Origin: Anniella stebbinsi | Taxonomy: Eukaryota; Chordata; Lepidosauria; Squamata; Anniellidae | NCBI GenBank assembly: GCA_029215795.1 | Contig: JARDYH010000005.1 | Location: 12,432,001-12,496,000 of the forward strand | DNA: 64,000 nucleotides | Direction: 5' to 3' | In this document: positions 41,601 through 64,000 of the stretch, one piece after another | Numbering within the stretch: position 1 is the first letter of the stretch | Layout: each line of letters begins with the position of its first letter | Notes under the pieces: generated by a model | Seen by the model: the letters and a program-made list of their open reading frames with translations, nothing else | Database searches by the model: none | What the model was told of the DNA's origin: nothing | Position numbers and translations under genes: made by a program

Positions 41601-44600
41601 GAAGTAGATGAAAGAGTGATTTGCTAAAAGATTAAAAAATAAGGATGGATTAACTATTATCCTTACTAAGCCATAGTGTAAGGCCTCAACCAAATTATTC
41701 AAGAGCACTGTTGTCAGGGCTGTTACTGTCTGACACTGAGCATCCATAGTGTACTGGGGCATTGGTGCTCAACTGATGGGTTGCAACCGAAAATGGATTG
41801 CACAAGCAGCACTGTGACCATATTTTGGGGAGAATGAATGGCAGAAGAGAGGAGAATGACAGATTCAGAATCCTGAGAATTTCACCTCTTCCTTTTTTTA
41901 AATGTAAGTTTCTAGCCCTTAAGCTGGTAAAGATAAGCTTGATACTGTGCAGGCAAGGATTAAATGGGGGAGGAGGCTGAGCAGCAATTCCAGAGGGCAG
42001 GGAATGGAGGTTCTGCATTCTGGCTAGCTCCATCCCCATGAACAGAAAAAAAGAGAATAGATTATGCAAAATAATAAAACACATACTAGTCTGTATAATT
42101 TACAAAGATGTTAAATAATTCAGCCTGGCAAAACAAAATGTTGAGCCAAGCTAAATTATTTCACTTCTATAAATTATGCAAATTTGCATATATTTTATTA
42201 AATTATTATTAATATATTATATTATCTTTTTTAAAATAACAAAAGTGCTGAGTTTTTACAGCCATGTAGAAAGGAGCGGAAATACAATCAAGGCTATATA
42301 GGAGGAGAATTTTAATGTGAAGGACTAGAACCTTGTGTTGTTGCATAACCTGAGTGTGTGTCAGTGAAAGACCTTAAGGAGAAAAAGGATATCATGCAGG
42401 GTCATCATAATTTAATACTTATGGTGTGCCTAATACATGCAAGGCAGGTGGCATTATATGGAAATTTTAAAAAAGTCTTTGTCTGTAGCCTCATAAGCTA
42501 AAAACCTGAGACAAAGGGAAAAGGGCCTTGGAAGGAAAGGGGAAACTTCACACAAGCTGACGGAGAGAAAAATAATTTTAGCTGAGATGTTCTGAATCAG
42601 TTGAAGAGGGGAGATAGGTCACAAAGGGGGCGCCTGGCTCCCTTTAATGTGCAGGCCTGGCTCTGACCTGGCCCAAAGACAGGCCCTTACCGGTTGGCAG
42701 CGATTTCAGGAAGGCAGCAGCAGCAGCAACAGGGGAAAGGGTTCGGAGAAACGCGCTTCCCCTCCAGTTGCTGGAACATTCGCTCTGAACCGCCGAAGAA
42801 ATCTCGGATCAATGCAAGGAATTTCCAGAAGGTGACGGAATGGTAGCTGCAGCAACAGAAGTAACGGTGTTACGTTAAGACCAGTTTCGCAGGATCATGA
42901 AGGGAAATAAGCTATGTTGGTCATCCAACATTGTCTGAAGTGAGGCCTTTTTACCATCGTGCTGTCGTAGTTATAGGTTTAGTAGTATTGTGTCTAACTG
43001 CAGCTACATCTGGGGTGGTGCCAAGTGAGTCAATGGCAGGTACAGACAGACCCCCAATGGGACCAGTTTACTGAGGAAATCTAGAACCGCAGCTATGATT
43101 TCATTTTCAGTCTGTTAGTACTTTTTAGATCTTTGCAGAGCTCCTGTCCTCTGCTGTTGCTTTTATTCTGGAGCTGTTTTAATTTTAGAATTTACATGGT
43201 TTCATTATATTTATGTATTGTGTAGGTTTAACCTTTGTTTTGCGAACTGCCGAGAGACCTTCAGTTATCAGGGCGGTATGGAAATGCAGTCCTTCAATGC
43301 ATTTCAAGGGGTTGAGTTAGGATTCTGGAGCAGAATCCACTGCAGTTTGAGTTGGTCACAATTTTTGTGAAGGAGGCGGTGTGCCTTTAACAACTGCCAC
43401 GACAGGCGGCAATTCAGTTGGTGCAGCTGTCTCCACATGCTGTTGTCAATGAAAACACACACACACACAATGGCAGTTCTTGCAGAATGCTGAGAATAAC
43501 AATAACCAAATTACAGGACCAGCTCAAGACATTTCAGTGCCTGAGTGAATGGTAACCGCTCACCCTCAAGTCAGGCCGGTACCCTCATACTGGTCTGGTG
43601 CCTAGTACCCCAGGCCAGTACCTGAGGCAGAAAATCTTATAAGGTCTTCTCCTCCTCCCTGGTAGTAAACACGCAATAATAATTCAAACAACAACAATTT
43701 TCTGCTCTTTATGATACCCAAAATCGGTTGCCTGAGGCAACTGCCTCACTTGGCCTACTGCAGGGATGCAAAACTTTAGGCTTGGGGCCAAAACCAGCCC
43801 TCTCGGGTTCCCCAAAAGGCTCCTTTACCCAAACCACCAATCATTTGGTGGCTTCCCAACTTTTGTTCATTTTTCCCCATTCTAAAATGTTGAAATGCCT
43901 GTCCTAAAGCTTCATTATGGGCAAGAAGAGCTTTCAACTAAAATATGCTGGTATTTAAGGGGAGGCTTTTGACATTGGACCCGCCTACCACTGGGCTATA
44001 GTCCCCAAGAGCTTCTCCAAAATGGAATTCGGCCCTCGGGCTGAAAGAGGTTCTGCACCCTTGGCCAAATGGTAGGGCTGGCCCTGCTAAATGGATAACC
44101 TCCGATCATTCCCAAAGGGTACATTTTCACCACAAAATTCCATTCCATCCTTCCTCCCCTTCCAAAGAAACTCACATGGAGGCCACAAAGTTACAGACAA
44201 AGGAAGCTCGAGGGATGAACAGGCAGATGAGGGAAGTGAGGCTGAAGACCTGTTTGATGAGGAGAGATGGGTTAGGATATCAAAAATTGGAAACTGGTTT
44301 CAATTGTGACTTGTCCTTAAGTGACACAGGCACCCTGCATCACCTTATGCCCGTTTTTCTGGTTTATTATTCTGCATAGAACATACGAAGAGCCATTCTG
44401 GATCAGTCTAAGGGTCTATTTAGTCCAGCTTTGTGTCCACATAGTGACCAACCAGCTATCGACCAGGGACCAACAAAGCAGGGCATGGTGCAACAGCACT
44501 CTCCTCCCCATGTTCCCCAGCAATTGGTGCATATAGGCATACTGCCTTTGATTCTAATCCCCCTAGTGATTGTCATCCCGGTCCAGAGATTCACCTGTGG

Positions 44601-45202
44601 AATCAGGCTGCCCAGCCTCATTGAACTAGCAAGTGAAATAACAATAAGGAGAGAGCCGGGGTGGTATAGTGGACTAGGACTCGAGAGATCCGGGTTCTAG
44701 TCCCCACTCAGCTATGAAACTCCCTGGGTGACTTTGGGCCAGTCACTGGCTCTCAGCCTAACATCCCTCACAGGGTTGTTGTTGTGAGGATAAAACAGAG
44801 GAGGTTTGTGTACACTACCTTGGACTCCTTGGAGGAAAAAAGGTGGGATATAAATGTAACTAACAAACAGAAATAAACAAGTAAGTGGAATCACAGTCAC
44901 TGTTCCAGGCTAATTCATGTGGAGGGATCTTTATGTGCCCTACCATGAGACAGATTCCAAGAGCTGCATCTGAAGGCAGATTTGGCGTGGCACTAAAAGG
45001 ATTGTCATTTTGTTTAAGGTTTTTTTTTTAATGACTCAGTTTGAAAAGTGATATTTTTATATGCTGCGCCCTTTACGGGCTGATAATTACAGGCAATAAA
45101 AATGCCTCTTTAAAACTGGTGGATGGTCAAGGAATATTTTGGAAATCTGTCAATGAATAAATTACCGAGAGAGCTTCGGCTATGGGGCGGTATATAAATG
45201 TA

Positions 45203-45245
<43 letters not shown>

Positions 45246-46018
45246 GAGTCTTGCTGCATAAGCTTCCGTGGAAGCTTATACCCTGCTGGTGGGGTTTCCC
45301 ATGGGCAGCAGTTTTTTACTCGGGGGTTCAGTGGGGCTTCCTGGGGGGTTTGCTGAGGGTTGTTACAGCCATAGAGGTGGAGGTTGGGGCCAGGAGAGAA
45401 GACCGTGTGCTTCCTTCTTACCGGATAAACCCCCAGGATCCAGAGCAAGAGGGTGGTGCGGTGGGAGCTGTTGCCATGGCGCAGGAAGAAGCCTATCTGC
45501 TCCAGGAAGAGGCCGACCTGTACAAGGCCCAGGAAGACCGGGACCAAGAAAATCCAGAGCTGGGCCTTGATGACTGTGTGGGAGAGGGACAGTTGTGGGT
45601 CAGAAGAGGAAGGAGCCGCCATCCCTCACCCAGGTTTCTAATTCTTACCTCACATCACATGATGTGACCCAGGAGCCCTTTCTCCTAATCTCCGATATTT
45701 GGACGCAGGCTGCACTTTAATCAAACGTGAGGAAAAGGCACTCGGCGCATGCTCAAAGGCACCCAGTTATTTCTTTGTTTTCAGCCTGTTCTTGAGATGT
45801 GGCAACGATGCGGTGGAACTCCAGGGGTGGGGGTTGGCTGAACCAAAGCCCTGCAGCCTTTGCCTGAACCGGAGCCTCTGCCTAACCGCCACATTTCCTT
45901 ACCCCAACCTGGTTATTGTGCTCCATCCTTCCGCGGGTTCCCCATCCTCACCTTGAAAGATCTCCGACGACAGAGGGAACTGATCGTTGGCGAGGGAGCA
46001 GTTTGGGGCACGCACCAT
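38624..46018 (-). CDS. SLC51A-like (organic solute transporter alpha-like) seven-helix membrane protein; 7 coding exons
   Basis: Coding exons: 46018-45952, 45573-45422, 44249-44176, 42846-42691, 41587-41476, 40115-39863, 39057-38624. Phases agree; 1248 nt, 415 residues (human SLC51A about 340). The family (Solute_trans_a, including OST-alpha and TMEM184) is indicated by seven hydrophobic segments. Also diagnostic are FFGG plus a six-cysteine run at residues 137-142, comparable with the poly-Cys loop of OST-alpha, and IPCNPP followed by ITRAQ, comparable with IACSPPYSSKTRSQ in human. OST-alpha pairs with OST-beta to move bile acids and steroids across basolateral membranes; whether this paralogue does so is unknown. 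The N-terminus has an NCS glycosylation sequon at residue 6. The roughly 120-residue cytosolic tail carries NPGY at 333-336 and ends VTVV, a class I PDZ-ligand pattern. The start is in good Kozak context (AAAATGG). The gene is convergent with FTSJ1 and upstream of nothing on its strand until PORCN. It differs from true SLC51A in sequence and neighbourhood, so no symbol is given. Confidence 0.85.
43225..43300 (+). repeat. L2-like LINE/SINE 3' tail
   Basis: TTGCGAACTGCCGAGAGACC and CAGGGCGGTATGGAAATGCA, the terminus seen also at 28,960 and 45,160. SLC51A-like intron 3. Confidence 0.45.
43762..44064 (+). repeat. ~300-bp 'GGGCCAAAACCAGCCC' dispersed repeat, copy 4
   Basis: Starts GCAGGGATGCAAAACTTTAG and ends CTCGGGCTGAAAGAGGTTC; same family as 13,205-13,505. 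SLC51A-like intron 3. Confidence 0.65.
44378..44562 (-). mobile_element. CR1 LINE 3'-end fragment
   Basis: Complement of GCTGGACTAAATAGACCCTT and the CR1 terminus. SLC51A-like intron 2. Confidence 0.7.
44650..44868 (+). mobile_element. Sauria-type tRNA-derived SINE
   Basis: tRNA head GAGCCGGGGTGGTATAGTGG with box B GGGTTCTAGTCCC. It continues GGGTGACTTTGGGCCAGTCA and CACAGGGTTGTTGTTGTGAG, ending GGTGGGATATAAATG. Full-length copy, SLC51A-like intron 2. Confidence 0.9.
45155..45246 (+). repeat. L2-like 3' tail with (AAT)n
   Basis: GAGCTTCGGCTATGGGGCGG plus TATATAAATGTAATT running into about 13 AAT units. SLC51A-like intron 2, about 175 bp downstream of exon 2 in transcript sense. Confidence 0.7.
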
Positions 46019-46379
46019 TTTCTCCACAGCAGGACAGGTGTCTCCAGGTGCTCCCGCCCCATCAATAACCTCCTTCTTTCCCATCATTAGTCAGTGAATT
46101 AATCATTGACACAGGCCAGAAATGGGTGTCTTGGCAACAGGGCCAAGTCCATCTCTCTCCACCTGCCGGGGATTCCTGATCAGGGAAGCCGCATCCGTGT
46201 TGGAGACAAGGGAATGGCTCAGGTTCCAATGTGTTAGCAGTAGAGATCTCGGTAATAGATGCATACTGGACCCTTCCCCTTCCCGGGGAGACTGGCTGAG
46301 TGGATAAGGGTGGCTGTAGTGAATGTCTGTTTACAACAAGAGAGAAGGTGGCGAAACCGTTGTTCGAACAAACACTTCT

Positions 46380-46692
46380 CTAAACCCCATCAGACTGGAT
46401 AATTTCCAGATTGTCTCCAGTGTTCCATTCTCGAGCAAGGTGCTGGAGCATGTGGTGGCTTCCCAGATCCAGAGGTTACTGGATGAGGTGGATTATCTAG
46501 ATCCATTTCAGGATGGCTTCAGGCCCAATTATGGGAGAGATTGCTTTGGTCGCCTTGATGGGTGATTGATCTACACCAGGAACTGGGACTGGGGGAGTGT
46601 GCCTCCGTAGATTCTGCTGGTCCTCTCGGCGGCTTTGAATACCATTGATCATACCCTTCTTAGGTGTCTGCCTGGAGCTGGAGTTGGAGGAA
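46380..46692 (+). mobile_element. Degraded L2-type LINE reverse-transcriptase fragment
   Basis: Plus-strand frames encode LDNFQIVSSVPFSSKVLEHV, then LDPFQDGFRPNYG, then SAALNTIDHTLL, an RT palm-region signature. Frames are broken by stops and indels. Intergenic, upstream of the SLC51A-like gene. Confidence 0.8.
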
Positions 46693-47434
46693 TTGTTCTA
46701 CAATGTTCACGTTTAAACACAAAAATCACAAATCAGTAAGGAGTACAACCAAATCAGAGGAAGGCACCAGAGCATCATCTCTGTTTCCCGCTAAGATTTA
46801 TTTTATAGATAACAAATCAAAAGCAATAATAAAAATAACCCCACCCAACCACACACCCTTTTCTAAGCTACAATACAGTACATTACATTGTCCGCTCCTT
46901 AGCTGGAGACAGAAAGGGATGCTGGGATTTCACGTTGGCACATCTTGGCATGTGGAGTGGTAGGGAATTACGCTCCATCGAATTCTTGGTCCCTCAGTTT
47001 TGGCAGAGGACCCATAGGTCAGCATGACTAAAGGCAGCAGGGATAAAGTCCATGTGCCTTCAATAGCTGTGTAGAAGAGACATTCAGCAGGTACCACTTT
47101 TCAACCCCAAGCGTCACCTGCCAAAATTCTCTCTCTCTTCGACAGGCCTTTCGCATCTGCTCACCCTAGTAGCATGCGATGCGATCTGCATGCCAGGACA
47201 GGGTTAGCTGTGATTCCAGCTTTGCTCCTTTTCTCCACTGGTTTCACACATGATAAAGTAACAGACGGAGATGACAAATTCTAGATGGTAGCAGTTGCCA
47301 GTGGTGGTGGGGTGTCAGTGGTTTGTTTGTTTTTTTAAAAGCCTTCTTAAATATCACCATGCAGGTAGTAAACTAGCATGTCAGGAAGAGGACGTGCTCA
47401 GCGTCTCAGTGATGTGTTTGTTTTCCACATGCAG

Positions 47435-47527
47435 GGAGAATATGAATATAGAAAGTTGCCTTCGAATGAGTCCGACTGATTGGGCCTGTTTAGCCTACCC
47501 CTCTCTATGCTGACTGACAGTGGCTCT
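47435..47527 (-). repeat. SINE 3'-part fragment
   Basis: Complement of the squamate SINE segment seen at 60,650-60,755 (GGCAGCTTC...). Partial and degraded. Confidence 0.4.
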
Positions 47528-47840
47528 ACAACAGGGTGGGCAATCTCTTTCAGCCCAAGCTTCCAATTCAATTTTGGAGAAGCTGTCATTGGCTGCATCC
47601 CAGTGGTGGGCGGGGCCAAAGCAAAAAGAGAGCAGTACCAAAGATACCAGCATATTCTAACTTAAAGCTCTTATCACCAGCAACTAAGCCTTAGGAGAGG
47701 CATTTCAACCTTTTAGAATGGGGGAAACTGTACAAAAGCAGGAAACTATACGATTGGTGGTGGGGGAAAGAGTGTGTGGCCTTCTGGGGAACCCTGGATG
47801 ACCAGATTTGAGCTACGAGTCTGAAGTCCTGCACCCCCAT
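47528..47840 (-). repeat. ~300-bp 'CCTCAGGCC' family, copy 5, inverted
   Basis: Runs opposite to the other copies: starts CAATCTCTTTCAGCCC, contains AAGCTCTTATCACCAGCAAC, and ends near CTGGATGACCAG. Intergenic. Confidence 0.65.
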
Positions 47841-48125
47841 TCAACAAGGTCTCAGGCAAAAGACTCTCCTACCTTTCCTGCATCTGGGCTGTGCGCTTTC
47901 CCATGGGTCTATGGTCCCTGCGTTCCAAAAAGGAGTCAGAAGTGGTAACAGTGCAGGAGTTCTGCCAACTCTCTCTACCACCTTGGTCTGCTTTAGTTTA
48001 CAAGGCCTGCTCTACAGAGGCAGCAGCCTGAGGTGGTAGAAATACTGAGGGGAGAGACAGCCGCACCATGTCAGAGTGTAGGGGTCTCAATTGTAAATGC
48101 TCCCCCCCACTTAAAAGGCTCCACC

Positions 48126-48127
<2 letters not shown>

Positions 48128-48161
<34 letters not shown>
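48128..48161. repeat. (AT)n microsatellite
   Basis: About 17 TA units between the SLC51A-like gene and PORCN. Confidence 0.95.
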
Positions 48162-48163
<2 letters not shown>

Positions 48164-49049
48164 CAACATGAAAAATGGGATTCCCCACCTACAACCTGAA
48201 ATGGTACAGTCTGTTCTCTCAGCGAGGCTCAATACCATCTCTTTCTGCTACATGTGTAGACTTCACTCCGCAGAATAGTGTAAAAAGTGGCATACGCATT
48301 CAGCTTTCTCCTCCAAGAGCAGTCATATTGCATGCTACAGAAATACTCCCAAGTGCTAATTCCTGACTGTGCTGAACTCTGTTTATCCACTCTTGGTTTT
48401 GCCCGTACGTTCCCTTTGAGGAAGCAGCGGGTTACTGCGTATCCCATGAGGCCTTGCTGAAATGAGAGGGGTAATTCCAGGGGTAACTACACAGCTCAAG
48501 CAGACATAAGGGGGTGTAGGGCAGAACCTGCCATGGGATTATTGGTCTGAAGAAGGATAACAGGTGATAATGAAAGATGAAGTGGAGTAATCCCTTAAAG
48601 GCTCATACATACATGGGATTGCTTAAAATGGATCTGGCAACCTTTTACGTACTCAAATGACCCTTTGATCTATTCACAATCAAGGCAGGGTAGAGTATGA
48701 TCAGCAGGTACAACTTTCCTCCTCTCCCATGGAGGGGTCTCCACGATACATTCATAGGCATGGAACCAGGGAGTGGTCATTATTCCAGATCAATTAATCC
48801 AGAACAACAATAAATCAGGGCTGGATGGACTCTGAGCATGGGATTTAGTATCCCGAGCATCTGAGTTTCCATTTGGAACAAAATGCAGCAAGTTTCTAGG
48901 CCACATGGTTGTGGAGGAAGAGATCAGGGATAAGCAGGGGTTCCACTGGGCTCAGATAGGTACCCTGTATAGTTCCTCTTGATCCTTCTGCATAGCTACA
49001 GTTACCTTCCCACCCTCCTCCTCCTCGCCGTGTCCTCAGCATGCCTTTG
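48162..49049. other. Intergenic DNA, nothing recognised
   Basis: No exon, RNA gene or known repeat family was recognised between the (AT)n run and the MITE at 49,050. Confidence 0.35.
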
Positions 49050-49258
49050 GGGCAGTTCAGACAATATGCTAAGCCATGGTTAGGCTGCTAATCCTTTTGC
49101 AGCAAGTGGTTAGTGAGCGTGCTTAAACCATGGTTATGTAGCCACCATGGTTAGGAATGGTTCACACGATGCGCTGTCATGATTCACATGGCACGCTAAG
49201 CCATGATGTTTAGCACAAAACGCTTAACCATCACGGTTTAGCATGTTGTCTGAACAGG
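49050..49258. repeat. CCTGTTCAGATG MITE, copy 3
   Basis: Left end CAGTTCAGACAATATGCTAA, right end GCATGTTGTCTGAACAGGG. Intergenic, about 0.8 kb downstream of PORCN. Confidence 0.7.
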
Positions 49259-49480
49259 GCCCTTCATTCTTTCTGCCACAACTAAACCAAAAATCCCAAA
49301 GCTTTTGAAAACTGGGATCTTGGAAACAAAAATGAGTTATATAAAGCTGCTAAAGCTGCATAAATTGCCCTACCTTTGAAGTTAGGGAAGAGGGACATTT
49401 TAAACCCACATACAATTTAAAAGATGGTCGTTCCAATCAGCCAATTGCTCAACTTTACTGCAAAAAAAAGGTCACCATCC

Positions 49481-49481
49481 C

Positions 49482-49510
<29 letters not shown>
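49481..49510. repeat. (AAT)n microsatellite
   Basis: About ten AAT units in the PORCN 3' flank. Confidence 0.9.
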
Positions 49511-49512
<2 letters not shown>

Positions 49513-50050
49513 TCATGACAGCAGCGGACACAGTTCTCACAATCAATCACCACAAAAGAGCAGAAGGAGATAACAGAGCATGCATTAGGTTAACGGGGCG
49601 AGAACACTAATTAAATTCATTCAATTAAATCATATAAAAAGGAGGATGGGGGAGATAGTGTGGATTCCACAAATGGCCACTAGAGGGAACCCCAAGACAG
49701 GCGTGGAGATTTCCCAGTGGGCAAGGAGCGCTGTTGTTCCCTGAAAGAGTCACCGGATGGGGAAGAATGTTGTCGTTGTTTTGATACCTCTGTGCATCTG
49801 GGGTACGTCCCTCAAAAGGCCTTTTTCGTGTGGGACCTAATTTGATTCCTTTTGAGGGCAAGGAGTCAGGACAAGGCGTGGTGAACGGTCTACGCTGACC
49901 AGGGGCCCCTTCCCTCCGCAAGCGTCCCAGAGGGAAAAGGGATCGGCCAAGTGTCCGGAGCACCCAAGCCCACAACGGCGTCCAATGTTCTCGAAGGAGG
50001 TGAGGTCCTCAGTTCTGCCTCTCCTCCCATGTCTGCACGGAGGTCGCCAT

Positions 50051-63051
<13,001 letters not shown>

Positions 63052-63059
63052 CTGTAAGA

Positions 63060-63892
63060 GGGGAGTAGGGGACAAGGATATTTTTGTGTATCGGTAATTG
63101 CCTTCCCCCTCTCCCTCCCTTTTCTACCCCCCCCCCCCGGTATCTTTCCAACCCAAAGGAAAACCATTCTTGATGCCAAAGGGCCGGATGGCTGGGATCC
63201 ACCTGACCCTAGAATGTTCATCTACCCCATCCTATTGGCCTTCTGTCCCTGGCCACTCTTCCCAATGACTTAAACCAAGTCTCCCATTGGTTAAGTTCCT
63301 GACCATTGGTCACCCACACCTACACTGGTCTCTAACCGTTGATCCAGGCTCCCTTTACTTTGGCTGACTTCCTTCCTCCATTGGCCAGCTTTCTTTCCCT
63401 GGCCATTTGTCAAATCCCCTTCCTTTTTGGTTTAGCCTCTCTCAATATTTTTTAATGTTATGTATACTGGTTTAGCCCAGGGATCGCCAACTCTTTTGGG
63501 TCGGTGGGCACAACTGGAATTTTGAGAGAATATCATGGGGACTCACACAAAATGGCTGCCACGGGGAGGCGGCTTGCCCATATATAAAATGGCTGCCGCG
63601 GTGGGCATGGCGGGTCACAAAACACTCATTTCCCAGGAAGCAAACTGGTGAGACTAAAAGAAAAATAACTTGCCCAAGTACCTAGGCACAAGGCAAAGGA
63701 GGGGTCTCAGCTCCAAAACACAAACCCACTCTTTTGAGCCCAAATAAATATGGTGCAGCATGCCAGACTCCCAGCTAAGTTTTATAAAATAAAAATAAAG
63801 AAGAGCAGGGAACCTTGTGGGCTTGGGAACCATGTTGGAGGCCCGGGTTTTGCCTGTCTCAGGCAGCACATTCCAATGGCCAATCAACTACT
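63060..63892. other. PORCN intron DNA to near the window edge
   Basis: No PORCN N-terminal exon was found here. Contains a C homopolymer near 63,128 and no recognised repeat. Confidence 0.4.
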
Positions 63893-64000
63893 TCAGGCAC
63901 ACTCCTATGCAAATTTAGACAGAAAAAACATCTCCAAACCCTGGCTGGGGCATGCTGGGAGTTGTAGGCCTTTTTTCTGCCTAAACTTGCATGGGATTGT
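63893..64000. repeat. Palindromic MITE 'GCAATCCTATGCATG', copy 4, at window edge
   Basis: CACTCCTATGCAAATTTAGA left and GGGAGTTGTAGGCC ... ATGGGATTGT right, running off the window. Confidence 0.7.

Noticed and set aside
45110..45667. Frames of 170 and 161 codons with poly-Ile/poly-Asn runs
   Set aside because: They read through an (AAT)n microsatellite. Only the part at 45,422-45,573 on the minus strand is a real exon.

Overview
This is vertebrate nuclear DNA, most likely from a squamate reptile (lizard or snake). Genes are split into many short exons with canonical GT/AG junctions. The introns hold tRNA-derived SINEs of the Sauria type, CR1 and L2 LINE pieces, and many short palindromic DNA-transposon relics (MITEs). 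The squamate call rests mainly on the Sauria-type SINEs and is an inference. Exons were built by hand from six-frame reading, splice sites, phase, and memory of the human proteins.

Layout: (1) 1.9-11.5 kb, minus strand, WDR45 (WIPI4), 10 coding exons, complete, with a GC-rich first-exon/promoter area near 11.4 kb. (2) 14.3-25.4 kb, minus strand, GPKOW, 11 coding exons, complete. (3) 25.1-25.8 kb, a CpG-rich head-to-head promoter shared by GPKOW and FTSJ1. (4) 26.8-37.6 kb, plus strand, FTSJ1, 10 coding exons, complete. (5) 38.6-46.0 kb, minus strand, an SLC51A-like (organic solute transporter alpha-like) seven-helix membrane protein, 7 coding exons, apparently complete, with a long C-terminal tail. 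It converges on FTSJ1 with about 1.07 kb between the stop codons. (6) 50.1-63.1 kb, minus strand, the C-terminal two thirds of PORCN. Its N-terminal exons lie beyond 64 kb, and one expected internal exon between 51,993 and 53,540 was not found.

The genes are not one pathway. WDR45 acts in autophagosome formation, GPKOW in the spliceosome, FTSJ1 in tRNA 2'-O-methylation, PORCN in Wnt palmitoleoylation, and the SLC51A-like protein probably in membrane transport or trafficking. They look like a conserved neighbourhood. In human (from memory) WDR45/GPKOW and FTSJ1/PORCN are two separate pairs on Xp11.23, and SLC51A is on another chromosome.

No bacterial-type system, CRISPR array or virus was recognised. 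The most unusual items are the SLC51A-like paralogue with its C-terminal sorting-type motifs, the promoter whose motifs resemble sequences carried by local MITEs, a microsatellite serving as a PORCN splice-acceptor pyrimidine tract, the unlocated PORCN exon, and several unclassified repeat families.
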